36,937 nt of DNA from Clostridia bacterium (GCA_017504655.1 JAFVQT010000031.1:1-36937); one strand, 5' to 3'. Numbered from the stretch's first letter, positions 17,898-26,795 are shown. Translations and numbers: made by a program. The notes: generated by a model not told the origin, from the sequence alone.

Positions 17898-18707
17898 ATG
17901 TATTCAAAACCACTGTTTCATTTATTTGGTAAAGATATCGTAACGTTATACGGTATTTGCATTGCAGTCGGCGTGCTTTGCTGCGTGCTCGTTTTGTTTA
18001 AGTTTGCAAAGGGTAGAATATCAGATAAATTTATTGATTTCTTATTCTACAACGGCATAGTAGCGATTGCCCTCGGGTTTTTCGCCGCAACGCTTTTTCA
18101 GTCTTTTTACAATTATCTTGACAATCCCGAAGCGGGATTTCAGCTTAGCGGTATGACGTTTATCGGCGGTTTAATCGGCGGTGTAGTTTCCTTCCTGGCA
18201 GGATATTTTGTTTTCAGACCGGTTTTAGACGGAAGACTCGTTGATATAATTTCGCTTTTACCGTGCTGTATAGTTATAGCGCATGCCTTTGGCAGAGTGG
18301 GTTGCTTCTTTGCAGGCTGTTGCTACGGCAAACCAACCGACAGCTTTTTGGGTGTAAGATTTCCATTTCTTACTCATAAGGTGCACCCGACTCAGCTTTA
18401 CGAGGCGGCTTTTCTCTTTGCGCTTTTTGCAGTAATGCTTATCCTTTATTTAAAGAAGGGTTTTAAGCATAATCTTTCATTATATCTCCTCGCATACGGT
18501 ATCTTTAGATTTTTGATTGAGTTTGTGAGAGGAGATGAAAGAGGTTCGTTCATTCCAGGAATATCTCCATCACAATTCTGGTCAATCTTAATGGTTGTTG
18601 CAAGTGTAGGCGTTTACTTCTTGTTAGAGATTGGTTATAAGCTTAGAGCAAAAGAGCTTGCGGATGCCGGTAGCGAAAAAGCGGTTTCAAAGGCAGAAGG
18701 CGAATAA
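17898..18707 (+). CDS. prolipoprotein diacylglyceryl transferase-like membrane protein (Lgt family)
   Basis: This 269-residue protein has about seven transmembrane segments. The family transfers diacylglycerol to the lipobox cysteine of prolipoproteins. Seen here: TFIGGLIGG (87-95), AHAFGRVGCFFAGCCYG (128-144, matching the Lgt GRxGNF region with its essential Arg), HPTQLYEA (163-170) and RFLIEFVRGDERG with the second conserved Arg. The GCFFAGCCYG variant is typical of a divergent Lgt-like branch, so it could be the main Lgt or a paralogue; I leave the symbol empty. At least three lipoproteins are encoded in this window. The Shine-Dalgarno sequence is weak (AGTAGGTG). The chromate-family genes follow closely. 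Confidence 0.82.
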   Translation: MYSKPLFHLFGKDIVTLYGICIAVGVLCCVLVLFKFAKGRISDKFIDFLFYNGIVAIALGFFAATLFQSFYNYLDNPEAGFQLSGMTFIGGLIGGVVSFLAGYFVFRPVLDGRLVDIISLLPCCIVIAHAFGRVGCFFAGCCYGKPTDSFLGVRFPFLTHKVHPTQLYEAAFLFALFAVMLILYLKKGFKHNLSLYLLAYGIFRFLIEFVRGDERGSFIPGISPSQFWSILMVVASVGVYFLLEIGYKLRAKELADAGSEKAVSKAEGE

Positions 18708-18725
18708 GAGAGAAGTAAGATAAAA

Positions 18726-19319
18726 ATGAAAAAGCTTAATTTAAAAAACTTATTAGATTTAGCCCTATCCTATTTTAAGGTAGGGCTATTCACTTTCGGC
18801 GGCGGACTTGCTATGATAGCTATAATCCAACACGAGTACGTTGAAAAGAGAAAGTGGGTAGAAAACAGCGAGTTTGAAAGTATGGTAGCTATAGCAGAGT
18901 CTACGCCCGGTCCCATTGCAATAAATTGTGCAACGTACATAGGCTATAAGGTGTGCGGTGTTTTGGGAGCGATTGTTGCAACCGTTGCGGTTTGTATACC
19001 GTCGTTTTTCATAATTTATTTAATATCGTTGGTATTTGATGCCTTTATGTCACTCAAGATTGTTCAGTATGCATTTATGGGTATACAGATAGCCATAATA
19101 TTTCTGATATTATCTGCAGGTGTAAAATTTTTTAAAAGCATGAAAAAAACACCGTTTAACATTACGGTATTTTCTTGCTCGTTAGCCTGTATGCTTACGT
19201 TTTCCTTCTTCAGCGTCAAATTTTCGTCGATATTTTTTATACTTATCGGCGGTGCGTTGGGGCTTGCCGTCTATTTAATAGGCTTGCTTTTAAAACGTCA
19301 TAAGGAGGAAAAGAAATGA
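18726..19319 (+). CDS. short CHR-domain transporter subunit 1 (chromate transporter family)
   Basis: This 197-residue membrane protein has a single CHR domain: FKVGLFTFGGGLAMI near the N-terminus, then ESTPGPIAINCATYIG, the family's PGP signature. Short CHR proteins occur in adjacent pairs that work together, unlike the 400-residue ChrA fusion. The next gene overlaps by 4 bases (ATGA), so the pair is made together. Family members move chromate and possibly sulfate, but most have no tested substrate, and no chrB regulator or reductase is nearby, so chromate resistance is not implied. Confidence 0.9.
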   Translation: MKKLNLKNLLDLALSYFKVGLFTFGGGLAMIAIIQHEYVEKRKWVENSEFESMVAIAESTPGPIAINCATYIGYKVCGVLGAIVATVAVCIPSFFIIYLISLVFDAFMSLKIVQYAFMGIQIAIIFLILSAGVKFFKSMKKTPFNITVFSCSLACMLTFSFFSVKFSSIFFILIGGALGLAVYLIGLLLKRHKEEKK

Positions 19320-19897
19320 ATATTTATTGGATGCTGTTTCTCACCTTCTTAGAAATCGGTGCGGTGTCATTTGGCGGTGGCTACGGTATGATAGCCTTGA
19401 TGAATGAAAAGGCCGTTGGCTACGGTTGGCTTACAAACGATCAGTTTTTAAATATGATTGCCGTTTCTGAGTCTACACCGGGGCCTATTGCTGTAAATAT
19501 AGCAACCTTTGTAGGAGCATCGGAGGGCGGTCTTTTAGGTGCGCTTTGCGCTACGCTTGGTATAGTATTACCTTCATTTATAATTATCCTGTTAATTGCA
19601 GCGCTTGTAGGAAACTTGCTTAAATATGCAGGCGTTAATGCTGTAATAAACGGTATGAAGCCGGCAGTTACGGGCATAATATTTGCAACTGCTCTAACTA
19701 TGTTTACTACTGCGGTTTTTGCCGTTGAAAAGGTTGGAGATAAGCTGGAGTTTTCTCTTGCAAAGTCAATCATATTCGTAGTGGTTGCAGTTTGCTGCCT
19801 TGGTTATAAAAAAATATTCAAAAAACAGATAAATCCTATACTGTTAATACTTATTTCTGCTTGTTTAGGTATGGTAATTTGTCCATTCCTGTCTTAG
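19316..19897 (+). CDS. short CHR-domain transporter subunit 2 (chromate transporter family)
   Basis: This 193-residue partner of the preceding gene starts inside its last codons (ATGA overlap), with AAGGAGG just upstream. It repeats the CHR pattern: VSFGGGYGMIAL, then SESTPGPIAVNIATFVGA and several hydrophobic helices. Paired short CHR proteins are thought to sit in the membrane as antiparallel halves; that topology is family knowledge and not visible here. Substrate is unknown. No terminator is evident before the PHP gene 48 bases downstream, so they may share a transcript. Confidence 0.9.
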   Translation: MNIYWMLFLTFLEIGAVSFGGGYGMIALMNEKAVGYGWLTNDQFLNMIAVSESTPGPIAVNIATFVGASEGGLLGALCATLGIVLPSFIIILLIAALVGNLLKYAGVNAVINGMKPAVTGIIFATALTMFTTAVFAVEKVGDKLEFSLAKSIIFVVVAVCCLGYKKIFKKQINPILLILISACLGMVICPFLS

Positions 19898-19945
19898 AAG
19901 TTTCAAGTATTCACTGTACTGTAATCGTTAAAAAAGGAGAGAATT

Positions 19946-20620
19946 ATGTTTAAAACGGAGCTTCACTGTCACTCAAGGGATGCCAGTCCCTGCAGTACAG
20001 AGTCTGCAGAGTCGCTTGTTGAAATTTACACAAAAGCAGGCTACGATACGGTTGTTCTGACGAACCATTTTTCACCGTGCGTTTACGACGTATATAAGTG
20101 TAAAAGCATGAATGAATACGTAGATATTTTTATGGATGCGTATAAAAGAATGAAGGATGCGGCGGGCGATAGGCTTACCGTTTTGTGCGGTGCGGAGATA
20201 AGGTTTAATTGCGATGCAAACGACTATCTCGTCTTTGGTGATTTTGAAGAGTATTTTCGTTCTGATTCCGAGCTTTTCAATATGACGCCAAAGACCTTTC
20301 ATGAGCTTTGCAGACAAAAGGGCTGGTTATTTATTCAGGCACATCCCTTCCGCAACGGGATAACGGTTACAAATCCTGAGTATATAGATGGAATTGAGGT
20401 GTATAACGGTCATATAGGTCATGCAGAGAGAAATTTTATTGCAGAGCAATGGGCTAAAGAGTATGGGCTTACGGAAACGTCGGGCACCGATTTGCATTAT
20501 GCATACGTTCCTGCAAGCGGAGGTATAAAAACCGATGAAAAAATTCAAAGCATAGAGCAGCTTATAAAAACTTTAAAAAATGGCAGATATAAGTTGCTTA
20601 AAGAAAATGACGTCAGATAA
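19946..20620 (+). CDS. PHP-domain metal-dependent phosphoesterase
   Basis: This 224-residue stand-alone PHP protein is probably a phosphoesterase. Metal-binding motifs are all present: ELHCHSRDASPCS (HxH) at the N-terminus, LTNHFS, CGAEIRF, QAHPFRNG and the C-terminal GTDLHY. It resembles histidinol-phosphatase-like and nucleotide-phosphatase PHP proteins, but no histidine genes are near and the substrate cannot be read. AAGGAGAG lies just before the ATG. It is the last gene before a strong terminator and the large surface-protein region. Confidence 0.88.
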   Translation: MFKTELHCHSRDASPCSTESAESLVEIYTKAGYDTVVLTNHFSPCVYDVYKCKSMNEYVDIFMDAYKRMKDAAGDRLTVLCGAEIRFNCDANDYLVFGDFEEYFRSDSELFNMTPKTFHELCRQKGWLFIQAHPFRNGITVTNPEYIDGIEVYNGHIGHAERNFIAEQWAKEYGLTETSGTDLHYAYVPASGGIKTDEKIQSIEQLIKTLKNGRYKLLKENDVR

Positions 20621-20625
20621 AAGTG

Positions 20626-20646
20626 TCCGTATAAGTCGATTATCGG
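20626..20646 (+). repeat. intergenic motif copy 5
   Basis: TCCGTATAAGTCGATTATCGG lies 5 bases after the PHP-gene stop codon and before its terminator. The CGATTATCGG end also occurs right after the first giant gene (26668-26678), perhaps a partial eighth copy. Confidence 0.75.
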
Positions 20647-20673
20647 TTATGTTTGGCATAAACAAAGGTAAAA

Positions 20674-20710
20674 ACATCAAAGGCTGCTGAGCCTTTGATG
20701 TATTTTTTTT
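20674..20710 (+). terminator. intrinsic terminator after the PHP gene
   Basis: A perfect 12-bp stem, ACATCAAAGGCT/AGCCTTTGATGT, with a GCTG loop is followed by eight T residues. Confidence 0.95.
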
Positions 20711-20827
20711 ACGGCTTGGCTTCAATTTTAGCAAGACTGAAAAACCTCGGTAAATTCTAAAGTTTTGAGAATGTTTATATATTCATATATAAAAGCAAAA
20801 AAAATTTGCGAAAACGGTGTAAATTTC

Positions 20828-20856
20828 TTGTGAAAAAAAATATAAAGTGATATAAT
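20828..20856 (+). promoter_or_regulatory. promoter of the first giant surface-protein gene
   Basis: TTGTGA (20828-20833) and TATAAT (20851-20856) are 17 bp apart. A second TATAAT at 20871-20876 has no good -35 box. The start codon is 115 bases downstream of the main -10 box, leaving a long structured leader. Confidence 0.7.
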
Positions 20857-20877
20857 ATTATACGGTAGTGTATAATG

Positions 20878-20945
20878 GGCTTTTGTTTTTGTGCAAAAAG
20901 CCGATTTTTTATACGCGCACACGCGTACACGTATCACACGTGCGC
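20878..20945 (+). promoter_or_regulatory. structured leader: terminator-like hairpin plus Z-DNA-prone tract
   Basis: GGCTTTT/AAAAGCC (20878-20902) is followed by six T residues (20905-20910), the form of an intrinsic terminator located between promoter and gene. Then comes a strictly alternating purine-pyrimidine stretch (20911-20934) and an inverted repeat GCGCAC/GTGCGC (20915-20945). Together these could form an attenuator with an alternative structure; which signal controls it is unknown. Confidence 0.5.
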
Positions 20946-20970
20946 TTAAAGTAAGAAAGGAGATATTAAA

Positions 20971-23900
20971 ATGACTTTATTGAAAGAAACCAACAGTAAA
21001 AAGAAAAAAGTCTTATCTTTTTTGGTCGCTTTAATAATGTTCTTAGGATTCGTAGCCCCTACGACTCCTACCGAGGCTTTTGCAAACAGTGCAGAGGCTC
21101 ACACTCACGTTGAGGCCCAAGAGGCTTTATCTCAGCCACAGGCTGAGGTTACACCTCCCGCAGAGTCGCAGGTAAGAGCATCATCCGTTATCGATACGGT
21201 TGCAGGCACTAATACCTATTCGCTTTTTAACAGTGGCTGTACGTCGTCCGGAGGAAGAAATTATTCCGGCAGTAGTGGAGCGGATTATAATCCCGACAGC
21301 TACTCGTACAATAACAACGGATACGATATATACGGCGATTCTCCCAGCGGTCGGGTTCTTACCGTCGGTATGGGAGTATCCTTCAACGTGTCAGGAGTGG
21401 TAACCGAAAGAGCAACACTTACTGTTTATGCGTACGATATTGACGAGCCTTCTCAAATGGACTACGTTTATCTTGTAGACGAAACTCTCGGCTCAAGAAC
21501 GAGCGTCGGCAATTTAACGGGCTTAGACGAAAGGTGGTCGACTACGACTATTTACATAGATGGGTCTCTCTTTACTCCCGGTCACAACTATCACTTTGAA
21601 AACGACATTGACGACGGTGGATGGTGGACTTGGATAAGAACCGTTTCTCTTCAGATGACTATTAACGGTGATCCAAATGCAGCTCCGTCTGTTCCTACGA
21701 TTTTATCGCACGACTTTGAGGCAACTATTTCAAGTAGCGGTCTTGTTTCAACCAGTCTTTACTTGCAGACGTCGGTTGCAATGACTTATACATTGGAATA
21801 TACTGCAAATATTGATTCAACTCAAAGAGGCGGTACGCAAGGTCAAACTATTACTGTAACGACCGCAGGCGCAAGCAAGCAGACGTCATTCCAAATTGAA
21901 AGCGGTGCGCCTAAGGGTGTTTATCTCATAGTAGTTATATTAAAGGACAGCTTGGGTAACACGGTTGCATCGTATCAGGCTTCTGCAGGTTACGATTTCT
22001 GCGCGGTAAGCTACAATGCAAACGGAGGCTCTAACAATCTTCCTATAGATGCAAACGCTTATTCAAGCGGAAGCTCTGTTACCGTGCTTTTCAACTATAC
22101 GCCTTCTAAGAGGGATCATGAATTTTTAGGTTGGTCAACCAATCCAAACGCAACCGAGCCTGAATTTGTTGCAAACGGCAACAAGACCTTTACCATGGGC
22201 TCCGGTGACGTTGTTTTATACGCCGTTTGGGAATATACTCCAAGTACCGGTGGTCCGCAGTGGGGTGGCGGTATTGCCGACGAGTTTACAACGGGTAGCG
22301 GTACGGAGCAGGATCCGTATCTCATTTCAAGTGCAGAGGAGCTCGCTCTTTTGGCAACTACCACAAACAACGGCGATACTCACGAGGGTGAATATTTCAA
22401 GCTTACGAGCGATATCGACCTTGAAAATATTGACTGGGTTCCCATCGGTATAACCAATATGAACGGTTGGGAGGCAGACGACTATTACGTAGGCTTTGCA
22501 AATTACTTTGCAGGTCATTTTGACGGTGATAATCACACCGTATACAATCTTACTCAAACTGAATGTTATTACGGCAGAACGGGTTTATTCGGTTGTCTTA
22601 AGGGCGCAACCGTTAAAAATTTAGCCGTCGCGCACGCACACGTTTCTGTAGATAACGTATACGATGCAGCGATGACAATCGGTAGCAAAAATACCGTTGC
22701 GGGCGTTTTAGCCGGCACGGCTTTGGAAAGTACTGTAAGTGAGTGCTTTACTACCGGTGTTTTAGACGTTTATCATTTATCTCAAGGCGCAGGCTCTGCA
22801 GTCGGCGGATTAATAGGTATAATAAACGATACGAGGATAACCGATTGCTTCAGCGAGGTTAAAATTAACGTAAAAAACGGTGAAAGCGCAGCCGTTAAGT
22901 CTTACAATGCATACGTAGGCGGTATGGTAGGTGAAGCAGAGGGCGAAATTGAAATAAGAAATTGCTATTATAACGGTGATATTACAGTAACGACAGCTCA
23001 GGATAAGACTGCTTACGTAAGCGGAATTATCGGTTTGGTTGAAAACGTTTCGCAAGCAAGCGTTATCGATTCGTCGTTTGCAATCGGCTATTTTACCGTA
23101 GCCAATGGCATTTCAAAGCAGGCAAGCATTTATCAGTATTGGGATACTCAAATACAGATAAGCGATTGCTTCTACAATGTTGTTTTCTGCGATGCTGCGT
23201 CAAAAAATATTGACGAAAACGTAGCTTTATATCAGCTTCAGACTCAAAGCTTTATCGAGAGTAATCTCGGTTGGGATTTTAACGGAGTATGGCAGATGGA
23301 TAACTTGACGTGTTATCCTGTTCTCAAAGGCTTTAATCTTGACCTCAGAGCAGATTTCATTCACGTTGAGTCTGATTGGATAATCGACTACGAGCCAACC
23401 TGTGAGGCTCAAGGTAAAAAGCATACCGAGTGTCTGGCGTGTGGCGCAATAGCAAGCGTTGCATCGATTGCACCTACAGGTCACAGCTACGAAGCTGTTG
23501 AGACTCATCCGGCAACCTGTACCGCAGACGGATACGAGGTTTTAAAGTGCTCTTGCTGCGATAAAGAAATTACGAGAAAGTTTTATAAAACGGGTCATAG
23601 CTACGGCAACGATAACGTTTGCGACAGCTGCGGTGACACTGTAGAGATACATACCCACTCTTATACGGTTTCGGTAGTAGATCCTACTTGTTCACACGTC
23701 GGTTATACACTTCATCAGTGTACGTGCGGATACAGCTATCAAACGGATTTCGTAAGTGAATACGGTCACCGCTGGGATGACGGAGCCGTTTCCGTTGAAG
23801 AAACGTGTACAACAAACGGAATTTTGGTATATACCTGTCAAGAGTGTTCTGTTACCAGAACGGAAAGCATCAAGGGTGGACATAAATTTACCGAAAGCAT

Positions 23901-26667
23901 TGTAATTGACGCAACCTGTACAGAGGACGGTATTAAAAAGCTCGTTTGTCAAAGATGTAACGAGGTAAGAAAAGAGATTATCCCTGCAGGTCATACCTGG
24001 GATACGGGAGTAACTGTTGTTGAAGCAACATGCGAAACTGCAGGAACTGTAAGACACACCTGTTCTGCTTGCGGTGAAGTGAAGGAGTTTGAAATTTCCA
24101 AGCTCGGTCACCGTTTTGTAAACGGAGTGTGTACCGAATGTAACAAGGGCTTTATCGAGGTTGTAACTCCTAACGAGGATCATCCTTCGGGTGTATATTT
24201 TGAAATTGACGATATCATTTCAAATTACGGCTCTGAATACGTAAACGAATACGGCGCGCTGTTAGATTATAACCAGGGCGCAACTATGAGAAAGATTGCC
24301 GTTTATTTAACTCAGGACGGCACTATGTGGAGACGTACTATTGCTTGCGTAGGCTCAAATATTGAATACGCAACCTTCGTTCCGTATCTTTCTTACGACC
24401 AGGCAATTTTATATTCAGGCTTAAATTCGGGTTGGATTAACACGTTTAGTCTTAGACAGAATTCAGACGGAATCTGGTGCTACAGCAACTATGCGACTAT
24501 CGGTGCAAACCTTCAGGACGCGCAAGGCAACCTCTTGCTTTCTCTTTACGATATCGGTCAGGCAGGTGCACAAACGAGAATATTCGACGATTTAAGCGAG
24601 ATGATAGAGTGGCTTAGCGAGCCATACGACTGTATCAATCACGTAGAGGGCGATTGGACTGTTTCGGTAGAGCCTAAGTGTAATGCGGTCGGTGAAAAAC
24701 AAATTAAATGTACAGACTGTGGCAAGGTTCTTAAGGTTGCAGAAATCCCCGCAACGGGTATCTGTGTTGCCGACGATTGGATTATCGATACGCCTGCAAC
24801 CTGTACGGTAAACGGTGAAAGACACAGAAACTGTAAATTCTGTTCTGTTGAGCTTGACAGAGAGGTAATAATTGCTCAAGGCCACGTAGAGGGTCAATGG
24901 GAAACCGTTTACGACGCAACCTGCGAAGAGGACGGCTTAAAGCACGTTAAATGCTCAACCTGCGGAACCGAGCTTATGAACGATATTATTCCTGCACACG
25001 GTCACGAGGAAAGCGATTGGATAATATCACTTTATCCTACATGTACCGAAAGAGGAAGCAGATATAAAGAATGTACAATATGTCATACTGACTTAGCTAC
25101 GGAAAGATTGCCTGCAACAGGACATACCGAAAGTGGCTGGATAGTGGTTGATCCTGAAAACTGTGGCGAAAACGGTGAAAAGGTTATTAAATGTACCGTT
25201 TGTCATACAGTGCTTCAAAGAGATGTCATCCCTGCAACGGGTGATCACGCTCCAAGCGACTGGACGCTTGACTACGATGCAACGTGCGAGGACGACGGTT
25301 TAAATTATAAGTACTGCTTGGTATGCGGTCAAAGAGTAGCAGAAGAGGTTATTCCGGCAACCGGACATACCGAGGGTGAGTGGATTCTTGATTACGATGC
25401 AACTTGCGAGGAAGACGGCTTGAATTACAAGAACTGTACCGTATGTGGCGACAGAGTTGCAGAAGAGGTTATTCCGGCAATCGGGCATACAGAGGGTGAG
25501 TGGATAGTAGATACTGATGCAACGTGTACACAAGAGGGCTCTAAGCATAAGGAGTGTACGGTATGCGGTGACATTCTTGCTACTGAAACAATTGAAAAAA
25601 CACCTCACACCGAAAGCGATTGGATAGTAGACGAAGAGCCTACGTGTTTAGAAAAGGGCTCTAAGCATAAAGAATGTACCGAATGTGCGGAAAGTCTTCA
25701 AACAGAAGAAATTGATGCTAACGGTCATACCGAGAGCGATTGGATAGTAGACGAAGAGCCTACGTGTACCGAAACGGGAACACATCATACCGTATGTACG
25801 GTATGCGGTGACAGAGTTCGCGTTGAGTCAATCCCTGAAAACGGACACACTCAAGGCGATTGGACAGTAGATTTAGAGCCTACCTGTACAAGCAACGGTT
25901 CAAGACACGCTAACTGTACGGTATGCGGAAGCATTGTGGTTACCGAAACTATTGAAAGCTTAGGTCACGATCACGGCGATTGGCAGACGGCGGTTGCTCC
26001 TACTACCGCGAGTGCGGGCGAGCGTTACAAGCAATGCTCAAGATGCACGCATAGGATTGTTGAAACTGTTCCAATGCTTGCAAAGGTGTTTGTAAGTAGC
26101 GCAGAGGCAGGCGTAGGTGAATTCGTTCAGGTAACCGTAAGCATGGAAAATAACCACGGATTCGTAGGTGCAACGTTGACAGTTGAATACGAGGACGGAC
26201 TTGAGCTTATCGGTGTTGAATTCGGCGACGTTTTCAGCTCGTTGAACGTTGTACATCCTACTACCTTAAATTCAGGCTGTAGCTTTGTATGGAGTGGTGA
26301 CAGTGCAGATTCTGCAAACGGCGTAATCTTCACGTTGACGTTCAGAGTTTCGTGCAGAGCAACGCTTGGCGACGGATACGGTGTAAACGTAACCTATGCT
26401 AAAGAGGATATGCTCTTTACAAACGACCACTGTGTAGATTTACACGTTGAGGCAGGCGAAATTACTGCAAACGCTTTAATCGGTGACGTAAACTCAGACG
26501 GTATCGTAGATGTAGCAGACGTAATGGCAATACGCTATTACTTAGCAGGCGGTTACGGTGTTGAAATTAACTTTGTACAATCCGATTTAAATCAAGACGG
26601 AAGCGTAAACGTAGCAGACGTTGTATTGCTCAGAAATCTCATCGTAAACGGTGAAATTTCCGAGTGA
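20971..26667 (+). CDS. giant secreted surface protein with Cys/His repeats, cohesin and dockerin
   Basis: This is an 1898-residue exported protein. A signal peptide (hydrophobic 15-30, likely cleavage near 37-43) is followed by a domain of about 155 residues (76-230) shared with the second giant, a beta-rich segment (247-345), an InlB-type B-repeat (about 347-420, ending VVLYAVW), a GLUG-like beta-helix region (431-790), eight Cys/His modules (796-1060), an unrecognised domain (about 1061-1220) and twelve more modules of 40 residues (to about 1700). Then come a cohesin (about 1704-1835) and a dockerin (1837-1898) with calcium loops DVNSDGIVDVAD and DLNQDGSVNVAD. No sortase motif or catalytic domain is visible. 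AAGGAG precedes the ATG. Function is unknown; adhesion or scaffold is the likeliest role. Confidence 0.9.
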   Translation: MTLLKETNSKKKKVLSFLVALIMFLGFVAPTTPTEAFANSAEAHTHVEAQEALSQPQAEVTPPAESQVRASSVIDTVAGTNTYSLFNSGCTSSGGRNYSGSSGADYNPDSYSYNNNGYDIYGDSPSGRVLTVGMGVSFNVSGVVTERATLTVYAYDIDEPSQMDYVYLVDETLGSRTSVGNLTGLDERWSTTTIYIDGSLFTPGHNYHFENDIDDGGWWTWIRTVSLQMTINGDPNAAPSVPTILSHDFEATISSSGLVSTSLYLQTSVAMTYTLEYTANIDSTQRGGTQGQTITVTTAGASKQTSFQIESGAPKGVYLIVVILKDSLGNTVASYQASAGYDFCAVSYNANGGSNNLPIDANAYSSGSSVTVLFNYTPSKRDHEFLGWSTNPNATEPEFVANGNKTFTMGSGDVVLYAVWEYTPSTGGPQWGGGIADEFTTGSGTEQDPYLISSAEELALLATTTNNGDTHEGEYFKLTSDIDLENIDWVPIGITNMNGWEADDYYVGFANYFAGHFDGDNHTVYNLTQTECYYGRTGLFGCLKGATVKNLAVAHAHVSVDNVYDAAMTIGSKNTVAGVLAGTALESTVSECFTTGVLDVYHLSQGAGSAVGGLIGIINDTRITDCFSEVKINVKNGESAAVKSYNAYVGGMVGEAEGEIEIRNCYYNGDITVTTAQDKTAYVSGIIGLVENVSQASVIDSSFAIGYFTVANGISKQASIYQYWDTQIQISDCFYNVVFCDAASKNIDENVALYQLQTQSFIESNLGWDFNGVWQMDNLTCYPVLKGFNLDLRADFIHVESDWIIDYEPTCEAQGKKHTECLACGAIASVASIAPTGHSYEAVETHPATCTADGYEVLKCSCCDKEITRKFYKTGHSYGNDNVCDSCGDTVEIHTHSYTVSVVDPTCSHVGYTLHQCTCGYSYQTDFVSEYGHRWDDGAVSVEETCTTNGILVYTCQECSVTRTESIKGGHKFTESIVIDATCTEDGIKKLVCQRCNEVRKEIIPAGHTWDTGVTVVEATCETAGTVRHTCSACGEVKEFEISKLGHRFVNGVCTECNKGFIEVVTPNEDHPSGVYFEIDDIISNYGSEYVNEYGALLDYNQGATMRKIAVYLTQDGTMWRRTIACVGSNIEYATFVPYLSYDQAILYSGLNSGWINTFSLRQNSDGIWCYSNYATIGANLQDAQGNLLLSLYDIGQAGAQTRIFDDLSEMIEWLSEPYDCINHVEGDWTVSVEPKCNAVGEKQIKCTDCGKVLKVAEIPATGICVADDWIIDTPATCTVNGERHRNCKFCSVELDREVIIAQGHVEGQWETVYDATCEEDGLKHVKCSTCGTELMNDIIPAHGHEESDWIISLYPTCTERGSRYKECTICHTDLATERLPATGHTESGWIVVDPENCGENGEKVIKCTVCHTVLQRDVIPATGDHAPSDWTLDYDATCEDDGLNYKYCLVCGQRVAEEVIPATGHTEGEWILDYDATCEEDGLNYKNCTVCGDRVAEEVIPAIGHTEGEWIVDTDATCTQEGSKHKECTVCGDILATETIEKTPHTESDWIVDEEPTCLEKGSKHKECTECAESLQTEEIDANGHTESDWIVDEEPTCTETGTHHTVCTVCGDRVRVESIPENGHTQGDWTVDLEPTCTSNGSRHANCTVCGSIVVTETIESLGHDHGDWQTAVAPTTASAGERYKQCSRCTHRIVETVPMLAKVFVSSAEAGVGEFVQVTVSMENNHGFVGATLTVEYEDGLELIGVEFGDVFSSLNVVHPTTLNSGCSFVWSGDSADSANGVIFTLTFRVSCRATLGDGYGVNVTYAKEDMLFTNDHCVDLHVEAGEITANALIGDVNSDGIVDVADVMAIRYYLAGGYGVEINFVQSDLNQDGSVNVADVVLLRNLIVNGEISE

Positions 26668-26678
26668 CCGATTATCGG
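26668..26678. repeat. 11-base inverted repeat after the first giant gene
   Basis: CCGATTATCGG begins immediately after the TGA stop. It matches the right half of intergenic motif copy 5 and may be a truncated copy. Confidence 0.4.
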
Positions 26679-26698
26679 AAGTTAAAAGGTACGGCGTT

Positions 26699-26729
26699 TT
26701 GCATTACTTGTATTATTATATATAATAAT
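26699..26729 (+). promoter_or_regulatory. promoter with palindromic -10 region for the cohesin lipoproteins
   Basis: TTGCAT (26699-26704) and TATAAT (26721-26726) are 16 bp apart. The -10 box is inside a perfect 18-base palindrome, ATTATTATATATAATAAT (26712-26729). No terminator separates it from the upstream giant gene, so read-through is also possible. Confidence 0.55.
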
Positions 26730-26758
26730 GTAGGAGTAATTTTAAATAAATTCAGCAG

Positions 26759-26795
26759 TTGCAAGCGCAGACAAACGGTGCGTCGGCGCTTGCAA
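26759..26795 (+). promoter_or_regulatory. leader hairpin next to the ribosome binding site
   Basis: A perfect 10-bp inverted repeat, TTGCAAGCGC/GCGCTTGCAA, surrounds a 17-base loop that can pair further (GAC/GTC). It ends 3 bases before AAGGAG of the lipoprotein gene. No T-run follows, so it is not a terminator; it may influence translation or mRNA stability. Confidence 0.55.

Noticed and set aside
18726..19897. The CHR pair as a chromate-resistance determinant.
   Set aside because: Family membership alone does not establish chromate as substrate, and no chrB regulator or reductase is nearby.
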